Of a DNA stretch of 7,391 nucleotides, positions 1 through 6,286 are shown in pieces. Position 1 is the stretch's first letter. Each line of letters begins with the position of its first letter. The notes under the pieces are model-generated. The model searched no databases. It was not told where the DNA came from and saw only the letters and a program-made list of their open reading frames with translations. The DNA comes from Clostridiales bacterium (GTDB lineage Bacteria > Bacillota > Clostridia > Lachnospirales > Lachnospiraceae), in the NCBI GenBank assembly GCA_021203285.1, contig JAJQBM010000109.1, positions 1-7,391 on the forward strand, given 5' to 3'. The translations under genes were made by a program, and so were the position numbers.

Positions 1-63
1 ATATGTTCTCTCATTGTTTTTCACAACTGTGTAAAATAAGTTTACAGTTATTTCCTTTCCTCG

Positions 64-92
64 TTGCAAGATTCTGCAAAAAAGTATATACT
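64..92 (+). promoter_or_regulatory. sigma-A-type promoter of the DUF5717/DUF5716 operon
   Basis: A -35 box TTGCAA (64-69) and a -10 box TATACT (87-92) are separated by exactly 17 nt, close to the housekeeping consensus. Transcription should begin near 98-100, giving a leader of about 45 nt before the ATG at 145. Its position also decides the start of the first gene, because the in-frame TTG at 64 lies inside the -35 box and would not be in the transcript. Confidence 0.75.
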
Positions 93-144
93 AATCATAG
101 TATGTAAATCTGTAAAAAGCAAGCACGGATCACAGAGGGGCTTT

Positions 145-798
145 ATGCGACGAAAGATACAGAATATCATCCGCGGTACATTTGAATACGACGTTCCGTC
201 TCTCATCCTGACGGAAGAGAAGCTTGACTTTCCTGTTATCGAAAACGAGACATACACGGGTTCCTTTCATCTGAAAAGCAGTACGGATGAGCCGGTTCGC
301 GGCATCGTGACCTGCGAGCATCCCAATGTCCGCATTCTGACGGAGGAGTTTGACTCTGAACTGGCGGAGATTCGCTTTGAATTTTCCGGTGATCGGATCG
401 CAGAGGGGGAGACCCAGAAGGGCATTTTTGTCGTGACCAGTAGCTGCGGCGAGTATCTTTTCCCGTTTCGGGCCCGGATCAGCCGTCACTATCTTTCCTC
501 CTCCATCGGAAAGATCAAAACCATCAATGATTTTACCAATTTGTGCAATCTGAACTGGGATGAGGCATTGAAAGTCTTTTCCTCCCGTTTTTTTTGCAAT
601 ATTTTTCATGAAAATGAGGAGTATTACAAGCTCCTCTACCGCGCCGTTACGTATCAGCGCCGCACTTCGCATGAGATGGAGGAGTTCCTCATCGCTGTCG
701 GCAGGAAAAAGCGGTGTGTTTTTTCCGTCAGCCAGCCGAAGCGCACCTATACGGTGCGGGACAAGGCGATTCATGTGTCGGTGGACGTCTCCAAATAG
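145..798 (+). CDS. N-terminal piece of the split DUF5717-like protein (217 aa)
   Basis: This is what would be translated if the amber at 796-798 is read as stop. I chose the ATG at 145 because an AGAGGGG ribosome binding site (134-140) sits 4 nt upstream and the protein then begins MRRKIQNIIRGTFEYDVP, a natural start. The longer in-frame TTG at 64 is in the promoter. Residues 17-115 alternate hydrophobic positions as in an Ig-like or ASH-type beta sandwich. Residues 124-186 are helical (NLNWDEALKVFSSRFF). Residues 187-217 are the first strands of a second beta domain that is cut off, so this piece would probably fold incompletely. It is not a family of its own; it is the front of the 1044-codon gene. 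Confidence 0.7.
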   Translation: MRRKIQNIIRGTFEYDVPSLILTEEKLDFPVIENETYTGSFHLKSSTDEPVRGIVTCEHPNVRILTEEFDSELAEIRFEFSGDRIAEGETQKGIFVVTSSCGEYLFPFRARISRHYLSSSIGKIKTINDFTNLCNLNWDEALKVFSSRFFCNIFHENEEYYKLLYRAVTYQRRTSHEMEEFLIAVGRKKRCVFSVSQPKRTYTVRDKAIHVSVDVSK

Positions 799-870
799 GA
801 ATGGGGATACTGTGATATCCGGATTTCCTGCGCGGAGTCCTTTATTCACCTTGAAAGGAACCGCCTTCAG

Positions 871-3279
871 ATGTCTGATTTTATCGGAAAACATGCGGAG
901 TTTGATTTTCAGATTGATCCGCTGCAGATGCACTGCGGGAAAAATTATGCGACGATCACGCTGCATGACGGTTTCCGGACGGAGCAGCTTGTCCTCACCT
1001 GCATCGCAAAGGGCAGACAGCCGGATCAGATGCGCCTCTCCTTTGTCTCTGAGGACGATATGGAGGAGCACTCCTATATCTGGAAAAAGCGCAGATGCTA
1101 CTATCTGCTGGAAAAGAGCTTTTTCTCATACTGCATAAAGAAAAAGACGGAGAGTGAGTGGATTCAGGAGTCCGCCCGCATCATTCAGCAGGCGGAACAG
1201 GCGGAGATTCAGGGACGCTGGCTGAACCTGTTTCTGGCCTATATTTACTGGAAAGCGGGAGATCCGAACCGGATGGAGGAGCGAATGTTCTCTGTTCCGC
1301 GGAATACAAAGACCGCCCGGACGCCGCTCGGCGCCATGTACCTGTACCTGATGGCGCTGAAGGATCCGGATATGAACCGTGAAGAGACATATTCGAAGAT
1401 CCGCGCGATCTATACAAAGTACCGGAGTCATCCGATCCTGACATGGATTGTTCTGCAGACGGACGAGACGCTGAAGCGTAATCCGCAGCGCAAATACCAG
1501 TGGATTCGCCATTATATGACGGACTATCACAGCATAAGCCCCATCCTGTATCTGGAGGCGGCGCAGGTGCTTTTGGCATATCCGGAGATTTTAAACAGTC
1601 AGGACGATTTCGATTTCCGTCTGGTCTGCTGGATCTCCAGAAAAAACCTTGTCAACAAGGAGCTCGCGCTCCGCATACAGGGGATGGCGCAGGGCAGGAG
1701 AAGCTTCAGCCGGAGCTATTTCAATGTGCTGAGCAAGTGCCATAAAAAGTTCCGCGACGACAGCTTTGTCCGTACCATCTGCGTCTATCTGATCAATACA
1801 AGCCGCTACGGCGAGACCTACTTTCCGTGGTTTAAGCGCGGCGTAGAGCAGCACCTGAAGATCGCCGGGCTTTACGAAGCGTTTATGCTGTCGTGGAGCC
1901 GTTCCATGGGGGAGCTTCCGCCGGAGGTTGTGCGCTATTTCTCGATGAACAGCTCGCTGCCCTCCCGCAGAAAGGCGATGCTTTTCGCTTACATCATCCG
2001 CAATAAAAACCGCCTGCAGCGCGACTGGCCTGCCTATGTGGCGATGGTGAAAGACTTCGCTGTCAGTGAGCTGGCAAAGGGCCATATGAATGACGATCTG
2101 GCGGTCATCTATGAGGAACTTCGCCGGATGATGACGGTTCAGGAGTGGGAGAAGGTCCGGAAGAATGCGGAGAACTGTTATAAAGTACATATCGGCGCCA
2201 ATCCGTTTGTCGCCGTCTATGCTGCGCAGGGAGGGGAGGAGCGGACATTGACGCGGACCCCCCTGACCGGCGGCGACCACGCCTATATTTACCTTTATCA
2301 CCGCCCCTACGTGATTCTCTACGAAGGAAAAAACGGACAGCTCTACACCTCCGCGGAGGACTGCCGCGTCAGCAAAATGCTGCCCGGAAACAATCTCTAT
2401 GGCGCGGAGGCCGACGCTGCATCTTCGGATGAGGAGAATCCGGTTCCGGGTGCGACGTTAAGCGACGGTGATCGGTTGGAGAAAATGGCCGGTTCCATCG
2501 ATGAGATGGCAGACCTTGTGATTGCTGCCCGCGAACGGGATCTTCCGGTTGTGCCGCAGGCACAGCAACTGATGATCCGCATGCTTTTCACCGGATATCT
2601 GGGAGAAAACCATGAAAAGATTTTCCAGATTCTCGCAAAGGATCCGGAGTCGGAGGAGCTGATTCTCGCTTATATCAGCGTTCTCTGCCGGAGCTTTATG
2701 CTGCACGATTATCCGCTTTCCGGAGCTGTGTATCACTGCCTCGGAGACCGCATCCGGCAGAAACGCCGGTTGAACGACTATTGCACCGCCGCGTTCGTGC
2801 GGATGCACCTCTGCTACCGGGAGGCGCAGTATGATGCGCTGGCCGCACAGATGTTTGAATCTTACCTGCTGCGGGGGAATTATTTCCCGTTCTTTTCCGA
2901 GCTTTCCACGGAGGACAAGCGCCGGTATCTTCTGGTGGGAATCCGGGTGGTTTCCTGTCAGGACAGGCCGGGAATGAGTTATTTCGTGGAGCTTTCGGAC
3001 GGGAAACGCGAAGCCTGCCGGGAGGTCCTGCCGGGACTGTATACCTGCCCCCTGCGTGTGATTCCGGGGGAGGTATGCGAATATTCTATCGTGGATCTCG
3101 CGGGAAATGTCCGCGTGCGGGAGAGTATCCTGGAGACGGAGGCGGAGGAGTCGCTTTCAAAGACTCGGTATGGCATGCTCGGGCATTTAAATGTGAAACG
3201 AACCGATACAAAGGCACAGTTTGCCTACGCTGAACAGAGTGATATGGTGCAGGCGCTGTTTCAACCGATCAAGGAGTAG
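871..3279 (+). CDS. C-terminal piece of the split DUF5717-like protein (802 aa)
   Basis: The first in-frame ATG after the amber is at 871, preceded by GAAAGGAA (853-860) about 10 nt upstream. Reinitiation is therefore possible but not shown. Residues 1-49 finish the interrupted beta domain. From about residue 75 to 690 the protein is mostly amphipathic helices in repeat-like pairs (for example around 100-130, IIQQAEQAEIQGRWLNLFLAY), like a TPR or other alpha-solenoid scaffold, though I could not assign regular units. An acidic, Asp/Glu/Ser/Pro-rich linker lies near 511-533. A short beta segment near 702-755 (SYFVELSDG, YSIVDLAGNV) is followed by a polar C-terminus. No catalytic motif is visible. 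Its last codons contain the AAGGAG (3271-3276) that serves the next gene, so the two are probably translationally coupled. It ends with TAG. Role unknown, perhaps a scaffold for the Hsp70-like neighbour. Confidence 0.75.
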   Translation: MSDFIGKHAEFDFQIDPLQMHCGKNYATITLHDGFRTEQLVLTCIAKGRQPDQMRLSFVSEDDMEEHSYIWKKRRCYYLLEKSFFSYCIKKKTESEWIQESARIIQQAEQAEIQGRWLNLFLAYIYWKAGDPNRMEERMFSVPRNTKTARTPLGAMYLYLMALKDPDMNREETYSKIRAIYTKYRSHPILTWIVLQTDETLKRNPQRKYQWIRHYMTDYHSISPILYLEAAQVLLAYPEILNSQDDFDFRLVCWISRKNLVNKELALRIQGMAQGRRSFSRSYFNVLSKCHKKFRDDSFVRTICVYLINTSRYGETYFPWFKRGVEQHLKIAGLYEAFMLSWSRSMGELPPEVVRYFSMNSSLPSRRKAMLFAYIIRNKNRLQRDWPAYVAMVKDFAVSELAKGHMNDDLAVIYEELRRMMTVQEWEKVRKNAENCYKVHIGANPFVAVYAAQGGEERTLTRTPLTGGDHAYIYLYHRPYVILYEGKNGQLYTSAEDCRVSKMLPGNNLYGAEADAASSDEENPVPGATLSDGDRLEKMAGSIDEMADLVIAARERDLPVVPQAQQLMIRMLFTGYLGENHEKIFQILAKDPESEELILAYISVLCRSFMLHDYPLSGAVYHCLGDRIRQKRRLNDYCTAAFVRMHLCYREAQYDALAAQMFESYLLRGNYFPFFSELSTEDKRRYLLVGIRVVSCQDRPGMSYFVELSDGKREACREVLPGLYTCPLRVIPGEVCEYSIVDLAGNVRVRESILETEAEESLSKTRYGMLGHLNVKRTDTKAQFAYAEQSDMVQALFQPIKE

Positions 3280-3282
3280 AAT

Positions 3283-4509
3283 GTGGCGCAAAAAAAGAAA
3301 CTGTTTACCGGAATTGACCTGAACCATGAGCGAGCGATGATCACCTTTTTCCACGAGGACATGAAGGAGATGGAGACCGTCTCAACCGTCCCGGAGGAAG
3401 AGCGCTGTCAGATCCCGACTGCGGTTTTCTGCACCGGACAGGGCAATTATTTTTATGGAGATGAGGCAATCAAGCGGGAAAATCGCCCGGATGGGACCTT
3501 TTTTTCACAGTTGTATAGCCGTTCCCTCGATCCGGAAAACGTCGCGTACCGCAATATGCTGGTTCAGTTTCTCCGTCGTCTTTTACAGTTTAAAGGGCAG
3601 TATGTGAAAGAGGATACGGAGCTGTGTCTGTCCATCGCGATTCCGGTGATCACAGACGAGTCGGTCGGGCTGTTTTCCTATGTCAGAAAAGAGCTGGATG
3701 TGCCGGAACAGAATTTCCGGCTGATGGATTACACAGAAAGCTTTTTTGCCTATGTCTATCATCAGGAGTCTTCTGTCTGTCTTCATGATGTAGCGCTGTT
3801 TGATTTTCACGCGGACCGTATTACCGCGTCAATCCTTCACTCAGACGGATACGGCAGCGTAAAACGTGTCACATCCGTGCAGAAGGAGTGGACGGTGCCG
3901 GAGTATCTTCTGGCGCATGGGGAAGGGAAGGATGAGTTTTTTGCGAATGTGGTGAGGGAAACCTTCACGAAACGCATTCTGTCGGGCGTTTTTCTGATCG
4001 GCGACGGTTTTGACGGCGATTGGATGCGGGAGTCCCTGCGGGTGATCGGACCGAACAAGAGAGTTTTCAAAGGGAAAATTATTTATACAATGGGAGCCTG
4101 CTATGCCGGATACCGGAGTTTCGTCACGGATGGATGGAACTATTATTATGACAGCCCGTATAAGCTTCAGGGGGAGCTTTCTCTGAAAATTATGAAGGGG
4201 GCGGAGCCCTGCTTCTTGCGGCTGACCCGTCTGGGAGAAAACTGGTTTGCCCCGACGGAGACGTATTATTTTCTCTATGACGGCGATCCGACGCTGGAGA
4301 CATGGATTCGGGTTCGCCAGAGAATGAGCGCAAGAATTGAACGTTTTACAATGGATTATCTGCCGGACCGCGCACCAAACAGCATCCGGCTGGGCGTGCA
4401 GGCGGTGCCGGCCGGGGGAAGCGAGGTCGTACTGCGGGTTTGGGATGACGGTTTCGGGGAGATTTATGAGTCCACCGGAAAGGTGTGGGAGTTTCGGCTT
4501 TCACTTTAA
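3283..4509 (+). CDS. DUF5716-like protein, probable degenerate Hsp70/actin-fold (ASKHA) protein, 408 aa
   Basis: The start is GTG at 3283, with AAGGAG (3271-3276) 6 nt upstream inside the previous gene and only 3 nt between the genes. The overlapping ATG at 3281 is in another frame and soon stops. I read an Hsp70-like order of motifs: FTGIDLN at 8-14 where DnaK has its phosphate-1 loop (GIDLGTT); IPTAVFCTGQGNYFYGDEA at 44-62, like DnaK's TPS...VGEPA stretch; LCLSIAIPV at 114-122, then helix and MDYTESFFAYVY at 148-159, like AVITVPA...NEPTAAALAYG; VALFDFHADRITASIL at 170-185 in the place of phosphate-2 (DLGGGTFDVSIL); GVFLIGDGF at 235-243, like the adenosine loop; and GACYAGY at 271-277, like DnaK's connect-2. 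Residues 290-408 are beta-rich, where Hsp70s carry the substrate-binding domain. The Gly/Thr residues that bind phosphate are largely replaced, so ATP hydrolysis is doubtful. The DUF5716 name is from memory; the ASKHA relation is my inference. No signal peptide or membrane segment. Confidence 0.75.
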   Translation: MAQKKKLFTGIDLNHERAMITFFHEDMKEMETVSTVPEEERCQIPTAVFCTGQGNYFYGDEAIKRENRPDGTFFSQLYSRSLDPENVAYRNMLVQFLRRLLQFKGQYVKEDTELCLSIAIPVITDESVGLFSYVRKELDVPEQNFRLMDYTESFFAYVYHQESSVCLHDVALFDFHADRITASILHSDGYGSVKRVTSVQKEWTVPEYLLAHGEGKDEFFANVVRETFTKRILSGVFLIGDGFDGDWMRESLRVIGPNKRVFKGKIIYTMGACYAGYRSFVTDGWNYYYDSPYKLQGELSLKIMKGAEPCFLRLTRLGENWFAPTETYYFLYDGDPTLETWIRVRQRMSARIERFTMDYLPDRAPNSIRLGVQAVPAGGSEVVLRVWDDGFGEIYESTGKVWEFRLSL

Positions 4510-4528
4510 TGAAAGAGGAATGTGAGCT

Positions 4529-5332
4529 ATGCTTCGTTTGCTTGAAGACAAGAGAACAGAAAATGCGTTTTACAATGAAAATACAGCGGTCCATCTGTAT
4601 TCCATGGAGGAGCTGTGCTTTTTTATGGAGACGAACATGTATCTCATTGATCCCTCGTGGTTAGGAGAGGAGCTGTTTGGATGGCTGGAGCGGGAGCTCG
4701 GCAGGGCGAAGCTTGCGGCGGATCTCAGGATCCTTCTGCGGACAAAGCGGGATGTCTTTGCCTGCGCGGAGTTGATTTTTTCGGAGTCCGGGCTCTATGC
4801 AAAGCAGGAGATGGAGCAGATTCGCACTATGCTGGAGCAGATGAGAGGCCGGACGAAGATGGAGCGGCGCAAGATGAGCGGCGATCTGTTTCTGGATGAG
4901 GGGCGGTATCGTCAGGCGGCCTATATTTATCTGGAGCTTCTTGAGGAGCCTTACGCCAGACAGATGACGGAGGAGCTTCGCGGAAATATCTGCCACAATC
5001 TCGGCGTAGTCTACGCAAGGCTGTTTTTCTTCCCGGAGGCGGCGGAGTGTTTTGCAAAGGCTTACGCGTTCCGGAAGAATCCGGACAGCCGGGATGCGTA
5101 TCTGTATGCGATGAATTATGTCGAGGATGACGATACGCTGAAGGAGTCCGGCATGGAGCTGAATTTCTCCGTGATGAGGGATGCACTTGCCCACCTGACG
5201 GAAACCGCAGAACAGCCGGAATATTATCTGGACCGGAAGTCTGCCTCGGCGGCGGCCGCTGCCTGTGACTGGAAATCCGCGCAGGAATCGCTCATTTCCG
5301 GATGGATTTCGGATTATCGCAGAATGATGTAA
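4529..5332 (+). CDS. TPR-containing hypothetical protein, 267 aa
   Basis: The ATG at 4529 has AGAGGA (4514-4519) 9 nt upstream and lies 19 nt after the DUF5716-like gene, so it is the third gene of the same operon. The N-terminal 110 residues are helical and charged with no recognised domain. Residues 152-185 form a near-canonical TPR: with G159 as position 8, Y162, A171, F175 and A178 fall at positions 11, 20, 24 and 27, with a Pro at 185. A weaker unit precedes it at about 111-144 (GDLFLDEGRYRQAAYIYLEL). An Ala run lies near 240-245 (SAAAAAC). There is no signal peptide or membrane segment. TPRs bind protein partners, so an adaptor for the two upstream proteins is a reasonable inference; the specific role is unknown. 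It ends TAA, with no convincing terminator before the rpsB promoter 8 nt downstream. Confidence 0.8.
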   Translation: MLRLLEDKRTENAFYNENTAVHLYSMEELCFFMETNMYLIDPSWLGEELFGWLERELGRAKLAADLRILLRTKRDVFACAELIFSESGLYAKQEMEQIRTMLEQMRGRTKMERRKMSGDLFLDEGRYRQAAYIYLELLEEPYARQMTEELRGNICHNLGVVYARLFFFPEAAECFAKAYAFRKNPDSRDAYLYAMNYVEDDDTLKESGMELNFSVMRDALAHLTETAEQPEYYLDRKSASAAAAACDWKSAQESLISGWISDYRRMM

Positions 5333-5339
5333 AAAACTC

Positions 5340-5368
5340 TTGAATCCCGTTATCCTCTGTGCTATACT
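5340..5368 (+). promoter_or_regulatory. rpsB-tsf promoter with extended -10
   Basis: TTGAAT (5340-5345) and TATACT (5363-5368) are 17 nt apart, and the -10 box is preceded by TGC (5360-5362), an extended -10 element. Transcription should start near 5374-5376. The -35 box begins 8 nt after the stop codon of the upstream gene, so the translation operon has its own strong promoter even though no clear terminator isolates it from upstream. Confidence 0.8.
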
Positions 5369-5374
5369 GTTTTG

Positions 5375-5506
5375 GCTTGAGGATTTTTTTATTTTCAGGC
5401 AATTTCAAATCAATCACATGTGCGGACTGACCGGTATGGTGCTCCGGTATCGGAGTGGGCCGGCGGGTTGGATGCGCATGGAAGACGCAACCATGGAGGG
5501 AAAAAG
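5375..5506 (+). promoter_or_regulatory. rpsB 5' leader with possible structure
   Basis: From the predicted start point to the rpsB ATG is about 130 nt, long for a plain leader. The clearest element is a hairpin with CTCCG (5442-5446), loop GTAT and CGGAG (5451-5455), flanked by CCGG at 5431-5434 and CCGG at 5460-5463 that can pair to enclose it. A weaker 5' hairpin GCTTG (5375-5379)/CAGGC (5396-5400) and a GGTT/AACC pairing (5466-5469 with 5489-5492) just before the ribosome binding site are also possible. S2 autoregulates rpsB-tsf through the leader in E. coli; whether this RNA does the same is inference. Pairings were found by eye. Confidence 0.4.
5495..5500 (+). promoter_or_regulatory. rpsB ribosome binding site
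   Basis: GGAGGG ends 6 nt before the ATG at 5507. It decides the start: an in-frame GTG at 5420 would add 29 unrelated residues, has no binding site, and lies in the leader. Confidence 0.85.
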
Positions 5507-6253
5507 ATGAGCGTTATTTCAATGAAACAGTTACTGGAGGCAGGTGTTCACTTCGGACACCAGGCACGGAGATGGAACCCGAAAATGGCTCCGTACATCT
5601 ACACGGAGCGGAACGGCATCTACATCATCGATCTGCAGAAGTCTGTCGGCAAGATCGACGAGGCTTACAATGCCGTGGCGGATCTTGTTGCAAACGGAGG
5701 CACGATCCTTTTTGTCGGCACCAAGAAGCAGGCGCAGGATTCCATCGCTGCAGAGGCACAGCGCTGTGGCATGTATTATGTAAATGAGAGATGGCTGGGC
5801 GGCATGCTGACCAACTTCAAGACGATCCGCAGCCGTGTGGAGCGTCTCAGAGAGATCGAGCGGATGTCCGTGGACGGCACGTTTGATGTTCTTCCGAAAA
5901 AGGAAGTGATCGCGCTGAAAAAACAGTGGGAGAAGCTCGAAAAGAATCTGGGCGGTGTCAAGGATATGACCAGACTGCCGGATGCCATTTTCATCGTAGA
6001 TCCGAAGAAAGAGCGCATCTGCGTGCAGGAGGCTCATGCACTGGGCATTACCCTGATCGGTATCGCTGATACGAACTGCGATCCGGAGGAGCTGGATTAT
6101 GTGATCCCCGGAAACGACGATGCGATCCGCGCAGTGAAGCTGATTGTTTCCACAATGGCGGACGCTGTGATCGAGGGCAAACAGGGCGAGATCGCGGATG
6201 AGACTGAGTATTACGAGGATGAGGCCGAGTACGAGGAGCCTGTAGAGGAGTAA
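5507..6253 (+). CDS. rpsB: 30S ribosomal protein S2
   Basis: This encodes the 248-aa S2 protein, which binds late to the back of the small subunit between head and body and is needed, with S1 where present, for mRNA binding. The N-terminus [19 protein letters not shown] is the diagnostic S2 start. It is followed by [20 protein letters not shown] and IDLQKS (first S2 signature region), [12 protein letters not shown], the [12 protein letters not shown] core (about 91-102), and [12 protein letters not shown] (second signature region) leading to [12 protein letters not shown] coiled-coil-like Lys/Glu/Arg-rich insertion lies at about 105-150, as usual. The last 20 residues are a very acidic Glu/Asp/Tyr tail, common in clostridial S2. 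Length is normal and nothing is missing. It is followed by tsf, the usual bacterial order, so S2 and EF-Ts are made from one transcript. Confidence 0.98.
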   Translation: MSVISMKQLLEAGVHFGHQARRWNPKMAPYIYTERNGIYIIDLQKSVGKIDEAYNAVADLVANGGTILFVGTKKQAQDSIAAEAQRCGMYYVNERWLGGMLTNFKTIRSRVERLREIERMSVDGTFDVLPKKEVIALKKQWEKLEKNLGGVKDMTRLPDAIFIVDPKKERICVQEAHALGITLIGIADTNCDPEELDYVIPGNDDAIRAVKLIVSTMADAVIEGKQGEIADETEYYEDEAEYEEPVEE

Positions 6254-6273
6254 ATAAATTCTATTGTTTATTT
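6252..6273 (+). promoter_or_regulatory. AU-only hairpin between rpsB and tsf
   Basis: AAATAAA (6252-6258) and TTTATTT (6267-6273) form a perfect 7-bp inverted repeat with an 8-nt loop. It overlaps the rpsB stop codon and abuts the tsf ribosome binding site GGAGGA (6274-6279). Without GC pairs and without a following T-run it is not a terminator. It could mildly tune tsf initiation or RNase access. Confidence 0.3.
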
Positions 6274-6286
6274 GGAGGATTGAGAT

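Larger units (their letters stand above)
145..3279 (+). pseudogene. DUF5717-like large protein, interrupted by an in-frame amber codon at 796-798
   Basis: Read as one unit this is 1045 codons in a single frame, broken only by TAG at codon 218. No frameshift is needed to join the halves. The 24 codons between the TAG and the next ATG (871) continue a beta-strand-rich domain begun before it, so the ancestral gene was surely one protein. Full-length layout: beta-sandwich-like domain (about 17-115), helical segment (124-186), second beta domain (187-291, containing the amber), long alpha-helical repeat-like section (about 310-930, with an acidic low-complexity linker near 753-775) and a C-terminal beta segment (about 944-997). 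There is no signal peptide or membrane segment, so it is likely cytoplasmic. I recognise it as the Lachnospiraceae DUF5717 family by its N-terminus and its DUF5716 neighbour, from memory. Function is unknown. The stop could be a real nonsense mutation, a suppressed stop or a base error; the rest of the frame shows no other decay, so any mutation is recent. Confidence 0.7.

Noticed and set aside
64..144. Longer start (TTG at 64) for the first gene
   Set aside because: The TTG is part of the -35 box; the ATG at 145 has a proper binding site and a natural N-terminus.
796..798. Genome-wide reassignment of UAG to an amino acid
   Set aside because: tsf ends with TAG exactly where EF-Ts should end, and the DUF5717-like gene also ends with TAG right before the next gene, so UAG acts as a normal stop here. 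Local suppression is not excluded.
130..1071. 313-codon open frame on the - strand opposite the first gene
   Set aside because: No ribosome binding site or promoter and no recognisable protein. It lies opposite a frame with clear coding character, and it runs past the amber only because the complement of TAG is not a stop.
608..1138. 176-codon + strand frame across the amber codon, possibly a frameshift route around it
   Set aside because: The real frame is the same before and after the TAG, so no frameshift is needed; the alternative protein is Arg/Ser-rich and shadow-like.
1591..2301. 236-codon open frame on the - strand
   Set aside because: It is antisense to the helical-repeat part of the DUF5717-like gene, without initiation signals or family features.
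4661..5194. 177-codon - strand frame opposite the TPR gene
   Set aside because: It is a His/Leu/Arg-rich shadow of the real gene with no initiation signals; the + frame has a clear TPR.
5420..5506. 29-residue N-terminal extension of S2 from GTG at 5420
   Set aside because: S2 proteins start at [23 protein letters not shown] sequence, with GGAGGG correctly placed before 5507; the extension has no binding site.
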